DNA of 64,000 nucleotides from CAYGLF01 sp964350945 (GTDB taxonomy: Bacteria; Chlamydiota; Chlamydiia; Chlamydiales; JAAZZY01): assembly GCA_964350945.1 (NCBI GenBank), contig CAYGLF010000007.1, positions 7,825 through 71,824 of the forward strand, in the 5' to 3' direction. The notes under the pieces were generated by a model that had not been told where the DNA came from, searched no databases, and was given only the letters and a program-made list of their open reading frames with translations. Positions 8,508 to 16,842 of the stretch are shown piece by piece (position 1 is the stretch's first letter; every line of letters starts with the position of its first letter). A program made the translations under genes and the position numbers.

Positions 8508-8879
8508 CTAATATATTAGCCACCTCTTTCCATTTAATGGCAGAAATACCATCCCACCCTCATCATCTTGGCCTCTTTTAGCATTAGCAAAAAACAGTGC
8601 AACTCTCCAGTCTTGCGAAAAATCAATAAAAGTTGAACCAAAGGGTTGAATATCATTGATACGAGGGTCATCTGGGTTGTGTTGAAAATGTCTATGGTAT
8701 TCATAAAATGGATCAATCCCCTGCAAGACAAAAGATTGTAAATATGGTAAAATCAAAATTCTTTCGACTTTATTTCTCAATTTCTTTGCTAGCTCATGTT
8801 GATGGGCGACACCTTTCCTAAGGATATCTGAATATTTTTCTACTAGAGCTATTCCTTGTGATTCTTTTATCTTAATTTT
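8508..8879 (-). pseudogene. Fragment of a second FRG-domain protein
   Basis: The open frame runs from the stop of the orphan XRE gene (8880) to 8508 without any ATG; the first usable start is TTG at 8780. It encodes the middle of an FRG domain: FIDFSQDWRVALFFANAKRG matches the conserved DxxxxxxxALFFA block. The N-terminal FRG motif and the C-terminus are missing. Its sequence differs from the intact FRG protein at 7120-7899, so it is a remnant of a separate relative rather than a recent copy. Confidence 0.7.
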
Positions 8880-9173
8880 TTAGCATCCATAAAATCCTTT
8901 ATCCATAATTTCCAAAAACCTTAAACCCGAGCCGCTTGGAGATCTTTTGCCAGATTCCCAAGCCTGTACAGTTTTGGTGCTAACATTTAGAACCATTGCA
9001 AAAAATGATTGAGAATAGTTCATTTTTGTTCTAATTTTTTTAATGCCTCTAGCTGTATATTCATGCGGAGGTGCAGGTGATTCAATTGAATTAGAACGAA
9101 GTGTTGATTTTGCCTTTTTTAGGGAAACCGTTTCTTCCAAACCTTCTTTTAGTCCCTCAAAAAAATCGCTCAT
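8880..9173 (-). CDS. Orphan XRE-family regulator (HigA/NadS-like antitoxin)
   Basis: 97 residues. A linker N-terminus (MSDFFEGLKEGLEETVSLKK) precedes a helix-turn-helix, ARGIKKIRTKMNYSQSFFA and VSTKTVQAWESGKRSPSG. This is the layout of NadS/HigA-2 antitoxins, normally encoded behind a RelE-type toxin. Here no toxin gene sits upstream; the 27-bp gap leads straight to a membrane-protein gene. It is therefore an orphan antitoxin or transcription regulator, possibly left after loss of its toxin. Confidence 0.75.
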   Translation of the reverse strand: MSDFFEGLKEGLEETVSLKKAKSTLRSNSIESPAPPHEYTARGIKKIRTKMNYSQSFFAMVLNVSTKTVQAWESGKRSPSGSGLRFLEIMDKGFYGC

Positions 9174-9200
9174 TCTAACCCTGATTTTTTAATTTAGTTG

Positions 9201-9560
9201 TCAACTCGTGTGCCTTTCTGCATATCTTATCAAAAAGAACCAAAAAGAATAATAACCCAAAAACAAAAAAAGAGGCCCAAACGCAACAACCAAGTAAAGT
9301 TTGCGATACCACCTAGTAACATGCCTTAAAAGTTTAGTGGCCATAACTAAATAAACCCAGATACCATTCCAAATAATTACAAAAATAACTCCTCCAAACC
9401 AGTCTCCACGGTAGAGGCAATAACTCCCCACTAACGTGTTGAAGAAAAAACCTAAGAATGTAGCCCAATTACGCCATCTTACAAATTTGGGAGTTTCTGG
9501 TATTTTTTCTCGGCCAGAGGCCAAGGCTTGTAACCAATCAATAATTTTAGCTTCACTCAT
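9201..9560 (-). CDS. Small inner-membrane protein, three hydrophobic segments
   Basis: 119 residues. A soluble N-terminus (MSEAKIIDWLQALASGREK) is followed by hydrophobic stretches about 32-48, 54-75 and 92-110, with Trp/Tyr-rich borders. Family unknown. A broken copy of its 3' end lies at 6003-6062. It sits 60 bp downstream of the relaxase gene's end on the same strand; a tail-end position in that transcript is possible. Confidence 0.55.
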   Translation of the reverse strand: MSEAKIIDWLQALASGREKIPETPKFVRWRNWATFLGFFFNTLVGSYCLYRGDWFGGVIFVIIWNGIWVYLVMATKLLRHVTRWYRKLYLVVAFGPLFLFLGYYSFWFFLIRYAERHTS

Positions 9561-9620
9561 TTCTCAAATCCTCTTTTTAAATTCACCCCCAGACACATAG
9601 AACAATCCCCTTGACTGGTG

Positions 9621-12600
9621 TTAGTATCCTATACCAAGACTAGGCTGCTTCACGCTCTCAATAGCCTTTTCTTGATTTATAAGCTTAATATTACCCTCAA
9701 GACTTAGTCTTTGAGTTATTTGCTCTGCCCTCCCTATAACCTCTCCTTTAGAAGTTATTACATCTTGCTTGTCTATTTCTTTACCCGTTAAGGCCTTCGT
9801 ACAGTATTTTTCAAAAAGTGAGTTTTTGGCAAGGTTGTAAGGCCCTTGATCAAGGTCTTTCCCAGCTTTCACCCCCCACTCTTTCTCGAGTTGCCCAATA
9901 ACTTGCTTCATTGTATTGATCTCATTTAAAGAAGGGTCCCTCCCCGTCTTCGCTTTATATAACAAGATTTGAGTAGTTAAATTCTCTGCTAAATCGCCTT
10001 TAGCATTAATGAGAGGGTCGGAGGAGATCTTATTTTTAATCTCCGAAGAACTCTCAATAAAGTTCAATGCGGATTGTTTGTACTCCCATATTAAAGCTTC
10101 CTTCTGAGAGTAACTATCAGCCTTAGTCAGCTGTACATCTAAAACCGGAGTTGTTCTTTTTTCGTAAGAGGAAAGAAGTTCTCTTGTTTTGTAAGCTTCA
10201 ACTGGACAGGCTTTACAAGCTGGAGATTGGGTAATTACACTATCCAAAAGAGCTTCTTTTTTGTTCTTATAAAGCTGATCCTCAAGCATACGAGGATCTA
10301 GTTTATCGGGAAGCGAATCTGCCAAATCCCACTTTTCAGGTAAACTTTCAAAAAGCGATTTATCTTCAACAAGATAAACCTCTCGAGCGCCCACTTTTTT
10401 CATTTCATCACAAACCGATTCTGCGGCCTTAAAACCTGCCACATCATTATCAGGCCAAACTACAATTTTTCGTCCAACCAGAGGGCTCCAATCTGCCTTT
10501 GAGACAGCAGAAGCACCTCCTGACCAAGTGATACAAACAAGGTTTTCTTTAGGAAGTTTTTCCAGAGCTTTGTCGGCGGTTTTCTCCCCTTCGACAATTA
10601 AAACAGTCTTTGACGGGTTCTGAGCGAGCTCATAAAGATTATATAGAGGACGTTTGGCATCTTGTTTAAAGCCTTTAATTCGCCAACAAGGATTTTCATC
10701 TCCCCCATCTGAGTAACCAAAGCTTAACGGAGGAGTCATCTTCTCAGAGGGGTTCTGTATACTTCTCAACCTTAAAACTTGATAAATTAAAGATCCTTGC
10801 TCATCTGTGTAGGAGTGTCTTGCTTCTTCATTATAGTAAAAACTCAAACCAGGATTAACTTCTTTCAGTTGAGGTGGAGTTGAATTCGCCGGAGGCTTAA
10901 TACTTGTCCAAGACATATCTTGACTTTCAGACTGACTCGCCCTTGTAAAGGTAGAGGGCACCTGTATCTCAGAAGCTATATCCAAAAACCCAGAAACCCA
11001 CTCTTTAGCCTCCTGCTTATTTGATCCATGTACACTTTGAATAAGCTTCAGAAGATCTCCACCTTCTTGGTTTTCATGATTATAAAAAAGACCCGCTTTT
11101 GCGCCGCTTGTATTCACGCAAAGCGCACCTTTACTCCCAAAACGCATTTGAGAGGGTGTTTTACTTGTAGGGCCTTCAGGGAAAAGCTTATATAACAAAG
11201 CTCCCACATTCTTTTCTAAAGAGCCCTTGAGATCATTATGAGCTTGTTGGCGTTGGCTGTCCTTATCTAAAACAGCTTCATACCTACCAGCTAAGGTTCG
11301 AACAATCTCGTATGACTTCTCCCCTAGAAGCTTGACTCCCGACTCATCGCCCACTTCTTTTGCAACTTGATAAGCAACTTCATTACGATGAGCACAGGCT
11401 TTTTGCCAAGCAGAGTAATTTAAGCAAGTGTTTAAACCCCGCCCACTAAACTCCGATTCAGCCTTCACTGCTTGATACAAGTTTGAGGCTTCTTTAGATG
11501 ATTTAAAATAGCCCTTCAGAACTGACTGAGACTCTATCCCCATCCCCTTCCACTCTTTTTGCTTCAACAAGGTTGTGAAACGAAGCTGCTCGCTCTTTGG
11601 TTTATAGAGGTCTGATAATACAGCCCTTTCCTTTTCTAAGATGGGGGAAGCTTGGGGGAGAGACTCATCCTCCCAACCTCCAACAACCTTACTCACATTA
11701 ACCCTCACAACACCCTCATCAGGAAGCTTAGGATTAAAAAAGGATTTCTCTGGCTTAAGATCTACTATAGACTCAACTTTCTTTCCAAAACCCCTCCCTA
11801 TTGAATCCTTGATTTCTAAAAAATGCCCTTTAGCCTTAGACATAAACTCATTTGACTCTTTCAAGCGGTTGATCTCTGAAGCCCTTTTCTGAGCCACTTT
11901 CCCAATCTCAATATCCTGACCTGTAATATAATGAAGTGTACAGCGCTTTGACTCATCCTTCATAGCTTTGGATTTTAAGTCCGTTAAATTTTTCACTGCA
12001 TCTTTATAAACAAAATATCGAACTTTATTAACATGCCGGGTCAAACCCACATAAAAATTCTCTTTATTCAAGTGAGGGCTGTCTAAAACATAACATCGAT
12101 CCACGGTATCACCTTGAGACCGAAAATAGGTGGTGGCATAACCTAGCTGGAATGCATTATATTCTTGAGGATTAAAGATAACTTTCCGTTTAAACTTACC
12201 TCCCTGGTCCACTAAAACAGTGAATTTATTTTCCTCAGCTTTAACCAGAGTACCAACAAGACCATTTGTAATTCCTAAATCAAAATCCTTCTTCCTGAAT
12301 TGGATCTTATCTCCTGGGGAAACATAGAGATTGCCAAACTTCGTTTCACAACAAAACTCCTCTTGTGTAGAGAGCTCCCCCCTTTCTTTCCGAACGGTCC
12401 TTGCAAGTTCATTTAAGGTATTCACAATAGCATTAGAGTGGGCAACCATAAGAGATCTAGACTGAGGGCTCGATAAAGAGTCTTTAGCCCACTCGTCAAT
12501 TAAAGACTGAATGGCCTCATTTTTAGACTGACTCCATTTAAAGCCCTGCATGCTATCAATAGCATTAAAAGCAGCCCCAACGTTGCCCGTTGCCAAAGCC

Positions 12601-14306
12601 TTAGAGATATATTTCTGCTCTTCGTTCTTTTGCCTTTGAATGTCTTTAAGGGACTGCGCTCCGTACCTTTCTTGAAGATAAGTGAAAATGCCCCCTCGAT
12701 CTATAGATGAGATTTGCTTTGCATCACCACAGAATATGACTTGCGCCTTTTCCCTGGAAGCCAACTTAAGAAACTCTGCGAACGGCCTGTTTCCTAGCTT
12801 AGAAGCCTCATCACAAATCCAGACTTCGCCCCCTTTTCTTATATTTCGGTTTCCATGATGGGCGGCAAACATGAATTTATAAACATTTTCAGCATCCCAA
12901 AACTTCTTGCTTTTCAAAACATCGGCTGTTGCATTATCTGTTCCAAACCCTCTAACTTTGTAGCCCGAGGAGGAGTACGCCTCTCGAAGAGCGGAAAGAA
13001 CCCGACCCTTTCCCGTCCCCGCAAATCCCTGCAAGCACCCAAGCTTTGTCCCATTTAAAAGAGCCTCAAAGGCTTCCTTTTGCTCTACACTCAACTCTTC
13101 TTTTGATACAGCCTTTAACGCGTCCCCCTCGTGAACTTTAAACCCTTCCTGCTCGTGCATTTTTTCTGCAAGACGAGAAAGAACCCGCTCATCCCTAACC
13201 AGGGTTTGAGTTGAAAAATAACCAGAAGTCTGTTGTGTTTTTGGATCTAAAAGAGAGACAACCTCACTCTGCTTCCAAAACTTATCCTTGATTTCTTTTT
13301 GATCTCCCACAAGATCAACATGCTTTTCGATAAAAGCATCTACATGCCTTTTATCAAAGATACTTCTTTGCTCCGTTATCTTTTCTAAAACATCACCCAC
13401 GTTACCACAGAGCAGCTTGTTGTCAGACAGGCGACTCTCATACTCCTCAAGCAAATCAAACGCTCTAGCGCGCATCCTAACAGGGCCTAGGTGCTTTTGA
13501 GGGATGACTCCTGATGGATCAACCCTTAAATCAACACCCCTGTTAATAAAAAACTCGTTTTGATGTTCCTCCCATTTCTTTCCAAATCCAGATTTTTCAA
13601 CAACGGACGCTCTATTCATTGATTTCAAAGACCGAAGCTGGGGCACGAGATCCCTTGCCTTTTTACCCAATTCTTTCCCATCAGAAGTAAAGCGCCTAGA
13701 TGTTACCAAAAAATGAGCATGCCAGTTATGTTCTCGATATTCAAAGTCCGTGAAAGTTTTTGGGTTAAATTTAACGGTACGATCTATCTGATTTCCTTTT
13801 TGAATTCCAACAACATACCCATCTTTCTCTTCCCTTAGAAGCTTGCCTCCCTCTCCCACCTTTACATTTAGATCCGAGTTATCTTTTGTGAATGTAAATA
13901 TTTTATCTGGCTGGTGGATGTCAAGTTGAACAGCCAAACCTTTTTTGACAAACTGCTCGACAAGGAACTCTTTGGCTAACTCGACCCTATTTTCAGTTGA
14001 AATTTGCTCGTCATCAGGAAGGGCTAAAACACCTTCAAAGCCCGGCTGTGAGTTTATTTTTATCTCCTTCCTCTCCGCTTCATTCCACAAGGTCTGAGGG
14101 TCAAGAAACCGCTCACTAGCACCCTTTGGCAAAAGAACAAAATGAGAAACAGGCGCCTCTCTATAAGAATAATCATAGACCTTAGCTCCGGTTGTTACAT
14201 TTCCCTGGAACTCGATTCTTGATCTGGAATTATAAGCGGCTTTTACGACTATATTTTGACCGGCAGATCTTTTTACAAAGTCCCATCTTCCATAACCGAT
14301 TGGCAT
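9621..14306 (-). CDS. traA: TraA (Ti-type) relaxase-helicase with C-terminal Toprim region
   Basis: 1561 residues. The N-terminal MobA/MobL relaxase domain (about 1-300) has VVKAAYNSRSRIEF near residue 22 (candidate nicking Tyr) and the metal-binding HNWHAHFL near 190-197. Next is a RecD/AAA-type helicase with Walker A GFAGTGKGR (about 430) and Walker B EVWICDEAS. A third region (about 1080-1330) has a primase-like pattern ending in a Toprim block, TVLIVEGEKTADKALEKL with IVVWPDNDVAG. It would nick oriT, unwind the transferred strand and perhaps act in priming. ATG at 14306 with GAGG 8 bases upstream. Relaxase-helicase fusions are typical of TraA in Ti plasmids and of Rickettsia RAGE elements; the Toprim addition makes it unusually long. 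It is divergent from the TraD(Ti)-like gene. Confidence 0.88.
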   Translation of the reverse strand: MPIGYGRWDFVKRSAGQNIVVKAAYNSRSRIEFQGNVTTGAKVYDYSYREAPVSHFVLLPKGASERFLDPQTLWNEAERKEIKINSQPGFEGVLALPDDEQISTENRVELAKEFLVEQFVKKGLAVQLDIHQPDKIFTFTKDNSDLNVKVGEGGKLLREEKDGYVVGIQKGNQIDRTVKFNPKTFTDFEYREHNWHAHFLVTSRRFTSDGKELGKKARDLVPQLRSLKSMNRASVVEKSGFGKKWEEHQNEFFINRGVDLRVDPSGVIPQKHLGPVRMRARAFDLLEEYESRLSDNKLLCGNVGDVLEKITEQRSIFDKRHVDAFIEKHVDLVGDQKEIKDKFWKQSEVVSLLDPKTQQTSGYFSTQTLVRDERVLSRLAEKMHEQEGFKVHEGDALKAVSKEELSVEQKEAFEALLNGTKLGCLQGFAGTGKGRVLSALREAYSSSGYKVRGFGTDNATADVLKSKKFWDAENVYKFMFAAHHGNRNIRKGGEVWICDEASKLGNRPFAEFLKLASREKAQVIFCGDAKQISSIDRGGIFTYLQERYGAQSLKDIQRQKNEEQKYISKALATGNVGAAFNAIDSMQGFKWSQSKNEAIQSLIDEWAKDSLSSPQSRSLMVAHSNAIVNTLNELARTVRKERGELSTQEEFCCETKFGNLYVSPGDKIQFRKKDFDLGITNGLVGTLVKAEENKFTVLVDQGGKFKRKVIFNPQEYNAFQLGYATTYFRSQGDTVDRCYVLDSPHLNKENFYVGLTRHVNKVRYFVYKDAVKNLTDLKSKAMKDESKRCTLHYITGQDIEIGKVAQKRASEINRLKESNEFMSKAKGHFLEIKDSIGRGFGKKVESIVDLKPEKSFFNPKLPDEGVVRVNVSKVVGGWEDESLPQASPILEKERAVLSDLYKPKSEQLRFTTLLKQKEWKGMGIESQSVLKGYFKSSKEASNLYQAVKAESEFSGRGLNTCLNYSAWQKACAHRNEVAYQVAKEVGDESGVKLLGEKSYEIVRTLAGRYEAVLDKDSQRQQAHNDLKGSLEKNVGALLYKLFPEGPTSKTPSQMRFGSKGALCVNTSGAKAGLFYNHENQEGGDLLKLIQSVHGSNKQEAKEWVSGFLDIASEIQVPSTFTRASQSESQDMSWTSIKPPANSTPPQLKEVNPGLSFYYNEEARHSYTDEQGSLIYQVLRLRSIQNPSEKMTPPLSFGYSDGGDENPCWRIKGFKQDAKRPLYNLYELAQNPSKTVLIVEGEKTADKALEKLPKENLVCITWSGGASAVSKADWSPLVGRKIVVWPDNDVAGFKAAESVCDEMKKVGAREVYLVEDKSLFESLPEKWDLADSLPDKLDPRMLEDQLYKNKKEALLDSVITQSPACKACPVEAYKTRELLSSYEKRTTPVLDVQLTKADSYSQKEALIWEYKQSALNFIESSSEIKNKISSDPLINAKGDLAENLTTQILLYKAKTGRDPSLNEINTMKQVIGQLEKEWGVKAGKDLDQGPYNLAKNSLFEKYCTKALTGKEIDKQDVITSKGEVIGRAEQITQRLSLEGNIKLINQEKAIESVKQPSLGIGY

Positions 14307-14341
14307 GTTTTAACCTCGGGTTTTTCTTCTGAGTATATCAC

Positions 14342-14390
14342 CTAATCAGATTAGCGCAAGCTAATTTGAACACCCGCAAACTTCGTTTGC
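14342..14390. other. Candidate oriT / divergent control region
   Basis: The relaxase gene and the TraD-like gene diverge here. Overlapping inverted repeats CTAATC-A-GATTAG (14342-14354) and ATTAGC-GCAA-GCTAAT (14350-14365) are followed by GCAAAC-TTC-GTTTGC (14376-14390). In Ti-type systems oriT lies between the divergent traA and traC/traD genes, so position and hairpins fit. No known nic sequence was recognised, so this is inference. Confidence 0.45.
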
Positions 14391-14481
14391 ACATTGCGTA
14401 TGAGTTTTATCTATTATTTACATCTTGTTTTCTTTTTTCACTCTTTGCTATATATTGGGGCGTACAACATGCGAGTTTTTT

Positions 14482-14937
14482 ATGGACTGGAAAAAAATAA
14501 AAGAAAAAAAGGCGCAGCTAAGCGAAGCAGCCAAAAGAATTGAAAATCAAAAAAAGCTCCTCCGGTCTACGGAAAAAAAACTTAAGGTAAAGCGCTATAT
14601 CCAACTGGGCGAACTCTTTGAACGGGCAGGAATAGATATCCACGATGAAGAGGGCGACTCAATCCTACTAGGGGGTCTGTGTGAGCTGAAAAAACTCATA
14701 GGCGACACAAAACAAGCTAGCGACCTAAAAATGAAAGGAGAGGCCGTTTTAAGAGCTACAGTACAGAGATTCGTCATAAGATTTAACGGCACACCATCTA
14801 ACACGGCACAAACAATCCTAGAAATGCTAAAGTTTAAATGGCGCCCGCTCCAGCAAGAATGGCACGGAACGGCCAAATATGAATCCATAAAACCTCTAGA
14901 GCTTTATCACGGGGCAGAACTAACGGGTGTGAAATGA
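14482..14937 (+). CDS. TraD (Ti-type)-like mobilisation accessory protein
   Basis: 151 residues from the ATG at 14482 (MDWKKIKEKKAQL); a TTG 57 bases upstream gives an unlikely hydrophobic extension. A Lys-rich helical N-terminus precedes KVKRYIQLGELFERAGIDIHD, which matches the conserved core of the small Ti plasmid TraD family; DSILLGGLCELKKLI follows. Such proteins accompany TraA and probably help the relaxosome at oriT. The C-terminal ~70 residues are extra compared with the ~70-aa Ti TraD. It overlaps dsbB by 4 bp (ATGA). Confidence 0.65.
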   Translation: MDWKKIKEKKAQLSEAAKRIENQKKLLRSTEKKLKVKRYIQLGELFERAGIDIHDEEGDSILLGGLCELKKLIGDTKQASDLKMKGEAVLRATVQRFVIRFNGTPSNTAQTILEMLKFKWRPLQQEWHGTAKYESIKPLELYHGAELTGVK

Positions 14938-15455
14938 GCTTAAAAACATTAAGAAATACAACCCTCGGCGTGGGGGCTTTCTGTATAATAGCACTTGTGG
15001 TATCTTTTCTCATAAGCCTCCAACTCCCCACCCCGCCTTGTTTACTTTGCAATTTACAAAGAGGCTCATACCTCTGTGTTGGATTCTTTGCCTTTGCTTT
15101 TTGCTTTTCAAAACAAAAAAAGCTTCTGGTGGGCGCTCTTAGTATTTTTCTTTTTTTGGGCTTTCTTATTTCAAGTTATCACCTTCTTGTACAATTTGAA
15201 CTTGTAAAAGACTTTTGCCATTCACATAACCCCCTTTCTTACGATCAATTTGAAAATGCGCTGATCAATTGGAATTCACGGGAAGCTTTCTTGGGATGCA
15301 AAGAAAAAACCTGGACGTTGTTTAAGCTTCCCATTTCACTTTACAATGCTCTTTCCTTTCTCATCGGTTTGATTTTTTACGCGTTGCAGCTACCACCTCT
15401 CAAAAATTTAAGAGCCTGCTGTAAACTATCCCTGAGACAGATCAAAAATTCATGA
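14934..15455 (+). CDS. dsbB: DsbB-like disulfide bond formation protein
   Basis: 173 residues with four transmembrane segments. The first periplasmic loop has the quinone-linked CxxC in PPCLLCNLQRG (Cys38/Cys41) and the second has the Cys pair KDFCHSHN and FLGCKEKT. DsbB reoxidises DsbA and passes electrons to quinone in the inner membrane. It starts inside the stop codon of the previous gene (ATGA overlap). The likely partner is the plasmid's own DsbA-like protein in the tra operon (27696-28316), and the substrates are Cys-rich Tra proteins. Confidence 0.88.
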   Translation: MSLKTLRNTTLGVGAFCIIALVVSFLISLQLPTPPCLLCNLQRGSYLCVGFFAFAFCFSKQKKLLVGALSIFLFLGFLISSYHLLVQFELVKDFCHSHNPLSYDQFENALINWNSREAFLGCKEKTWTLFKLPISLYNALSFLIGLIFYALQLPPLKNLRACCKLSLRQIKNS

Positions 15456-15468
15456 GCAGACCTGGCCG

Positions 15469-15990
15469 TTACTTTGGATTGTATTCGAATCCCCTGCGAG
15501 TATTCTCAAATGACTTTGCAGCCTCACATCGGATTCTTTCTTTTTCTATTTCAATTTTTCTATTACTTTCAAGTGTTCTTTCGTGTTTTTCTTTTTCAGC
15601 TGTTACTGTTTGAGATCTCGCATATTCTGTACACATTTGAACATGATAGGTATCTCTTTCTAGTGTAAGCGCGGATATTCTTCTTGAAATTCTAGACCTA
15701 TGTGGAGTCATCAATCCCAAGCAATATCCTTCGGGAAGAGGTACGCGATAGTATTCACCTTGCTGTGCACTTAATTTTGAAAGCAAAGCACTCATTTCCC
15801 GCATACTACTACATGGGTCTAAAGTTTTCATCCTGTTCTTAGCTGTGGCGATTGATCGATCATAGACTTGGTTACTATCAAAATCGCTAAATTCAGCCTG
15901 CATAGGCGCTTTGCTTGTTGGAGTTGTTGACATTTGGATACCCTGTTGTTGAAAAGGAAAAAATTTAATCTCAAGAAAAGATTCTTTCAA
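15469..15990 (-). CDS. Hypothetical protein, coiled-coil C-terminus
   Basis: 173 residues, ATG at 15990; a second Met at residue 20 (MSTTPTSKAPMQ) may be the real start. The N-terminal half is polar; the C-terminal half (about 120-165) is a charged helix (AEKEKHERTLESNRKIEIEKER). No recognised domain. Its promoter region (16094-16133) is an inverted near-copy of the promoter of the 21953 gene, so both genes may be under the same plasmid regulator. Confidence 0.5.
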   Translation of the reverse strand: MKESFLEIKFFPFQQQGIQMSTTPTSKAPMQAEFSDFDSNQVYDRSIATAKNRMKTLDPCSSMREMSALLSKLSAQQGEYYRVPLPEGYCLGLMTPHRSRISRRISALTLERDTYHVQMCTEYARSQTVTAEKEKHERTLESNRKIEIEKERIRCEAAKSFENTRRGFEYNPK

Positions 15991-16093
15991 GAATTTTTTT
16001 TCTTTAAAAACAAAAACCTTGGGCGGTAAAGTGTTTTTGAAATATAGGTGAATGGCAAAAAGGATTACAGGTCCTTTTTTGCTTTTCAGCTCT

Positions 16094-16133
16094 ATTAGAT
16101 CTGATAAAAGATCTAATTAATCTACCTAGTCAA
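16094..16133 (-). promoter_or_regulatory. Promoter with 9-bp inverted-repeat operator
   Basis: On the minus strand: TTGACT (-35, 16133-16128), then a TTTTAT-like -10 near 16109-16104 inside the inverted repeat ATTAGATCT-6 bp-AGATCTAAT (16094-16117). About 45 bp match the block at 21849-21894 in the opposite orientation. It drives the gene ending at 15469 and could be shut by a repressor bound to the palindrome. Confidence 0.6.
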
Positions 16134-16150
16134 TTTTCTCTATGAAGATT

Positions 16151-16814
16151 GCTCACAGTATGCCGATGGTTTGCTCATAGCATGCCGAAAAACAGCTCAT
16201 AGCATGCCGATAAATAGGCGTAAACTGCTCACAGCACGCCGAAAAACAGCTCATGGCATGCCGAAAACCTCTTTTTCAACTGCATCAACCCTCAATTTGC
16301 TCATAGCATGCCGAATTTCAACTAAAGAGCATCTTCTACTTTGCTCACAGCATGCCGAAAGGCTTTTGGTATAAAAAATGATTATAAAACAAGGGCTTAC
16401 TCTTTTGTTTAAGGATAAACTTGCTCATGGCATGCCGAGTTTTAGCTAAAAATATGAGGATCTATCGCTCATAGCATGCCGAAAAATAATATAGTTCTCG
16501 AGAAGATGAGGTCGTCTAGATAAAAGCTCACCTCCAGGTGAGGAGCAGCTTTCCGCTATCAAAAACATTAGGTTGCTCACAGCATGCCGAATTTACATGA
16601 AGTGCTCATAGCATGCCGAAAATAGCAAGGGGTGGTGAGACTCCAAAAAACTCTATCACTCTGATTTTTTGAATAATACTATCCTTTTGCGCTCACAGCA
16701 TGCCGAATTTAAACATGCTCGGCTCCTTTTTACGTGAATTTTCAGACACCCCATTGCTCACAGCATGCCGAATTCCGCTCACAGCATGCCGAGAGGTTGC
16801 TCACAGCATGCCGA
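16151..16814 (+). repeat. Iteron array, 15 copies of a 16-bp repeat: probable replication origin
   Basis: Fifteen same-direction copies of GCTCAYRGCATGCCGA start at 16151, 16173, 16195, 16227, 16249, 16299, 16343, 16423, 16467, 16575, 16604, 16691, 16756, 16777 and 16799. Many intervals are near multiples of 11 bp (22, 22, 32, 22, 44, 44, 87, 65, 21, 22), which keeps the sites on one face of the helix. A separate palindrome, CTCACCT-CC-AGGTGAG (16527-16542), sits in the array. The array starts at the 3' side of the pGP2-like gene. Chlamydial plasmids have 22-bp repeats at their origin; these iterons are the likely counterpart, bound by a plasmid initiator. Confidence 0.88.
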
Positions 16815-16842
16815 AAAAGCACAGCGAATAGGCAGGGATCTC

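Noticed and set aside
11641..13058. Plus-strand ORFs inside the relaxase gene
   Set aside because: They lie within the well-supported 1561-codon minus-strand gene and have low-complexity composition.
16151..16814. Possible CRISPR array
   Set aside because: The repeat is only 16 bp, spacing ranges from 5 to about 90 bp, and no cas genes are near. Position beside plasmid replication genes fits iterons.
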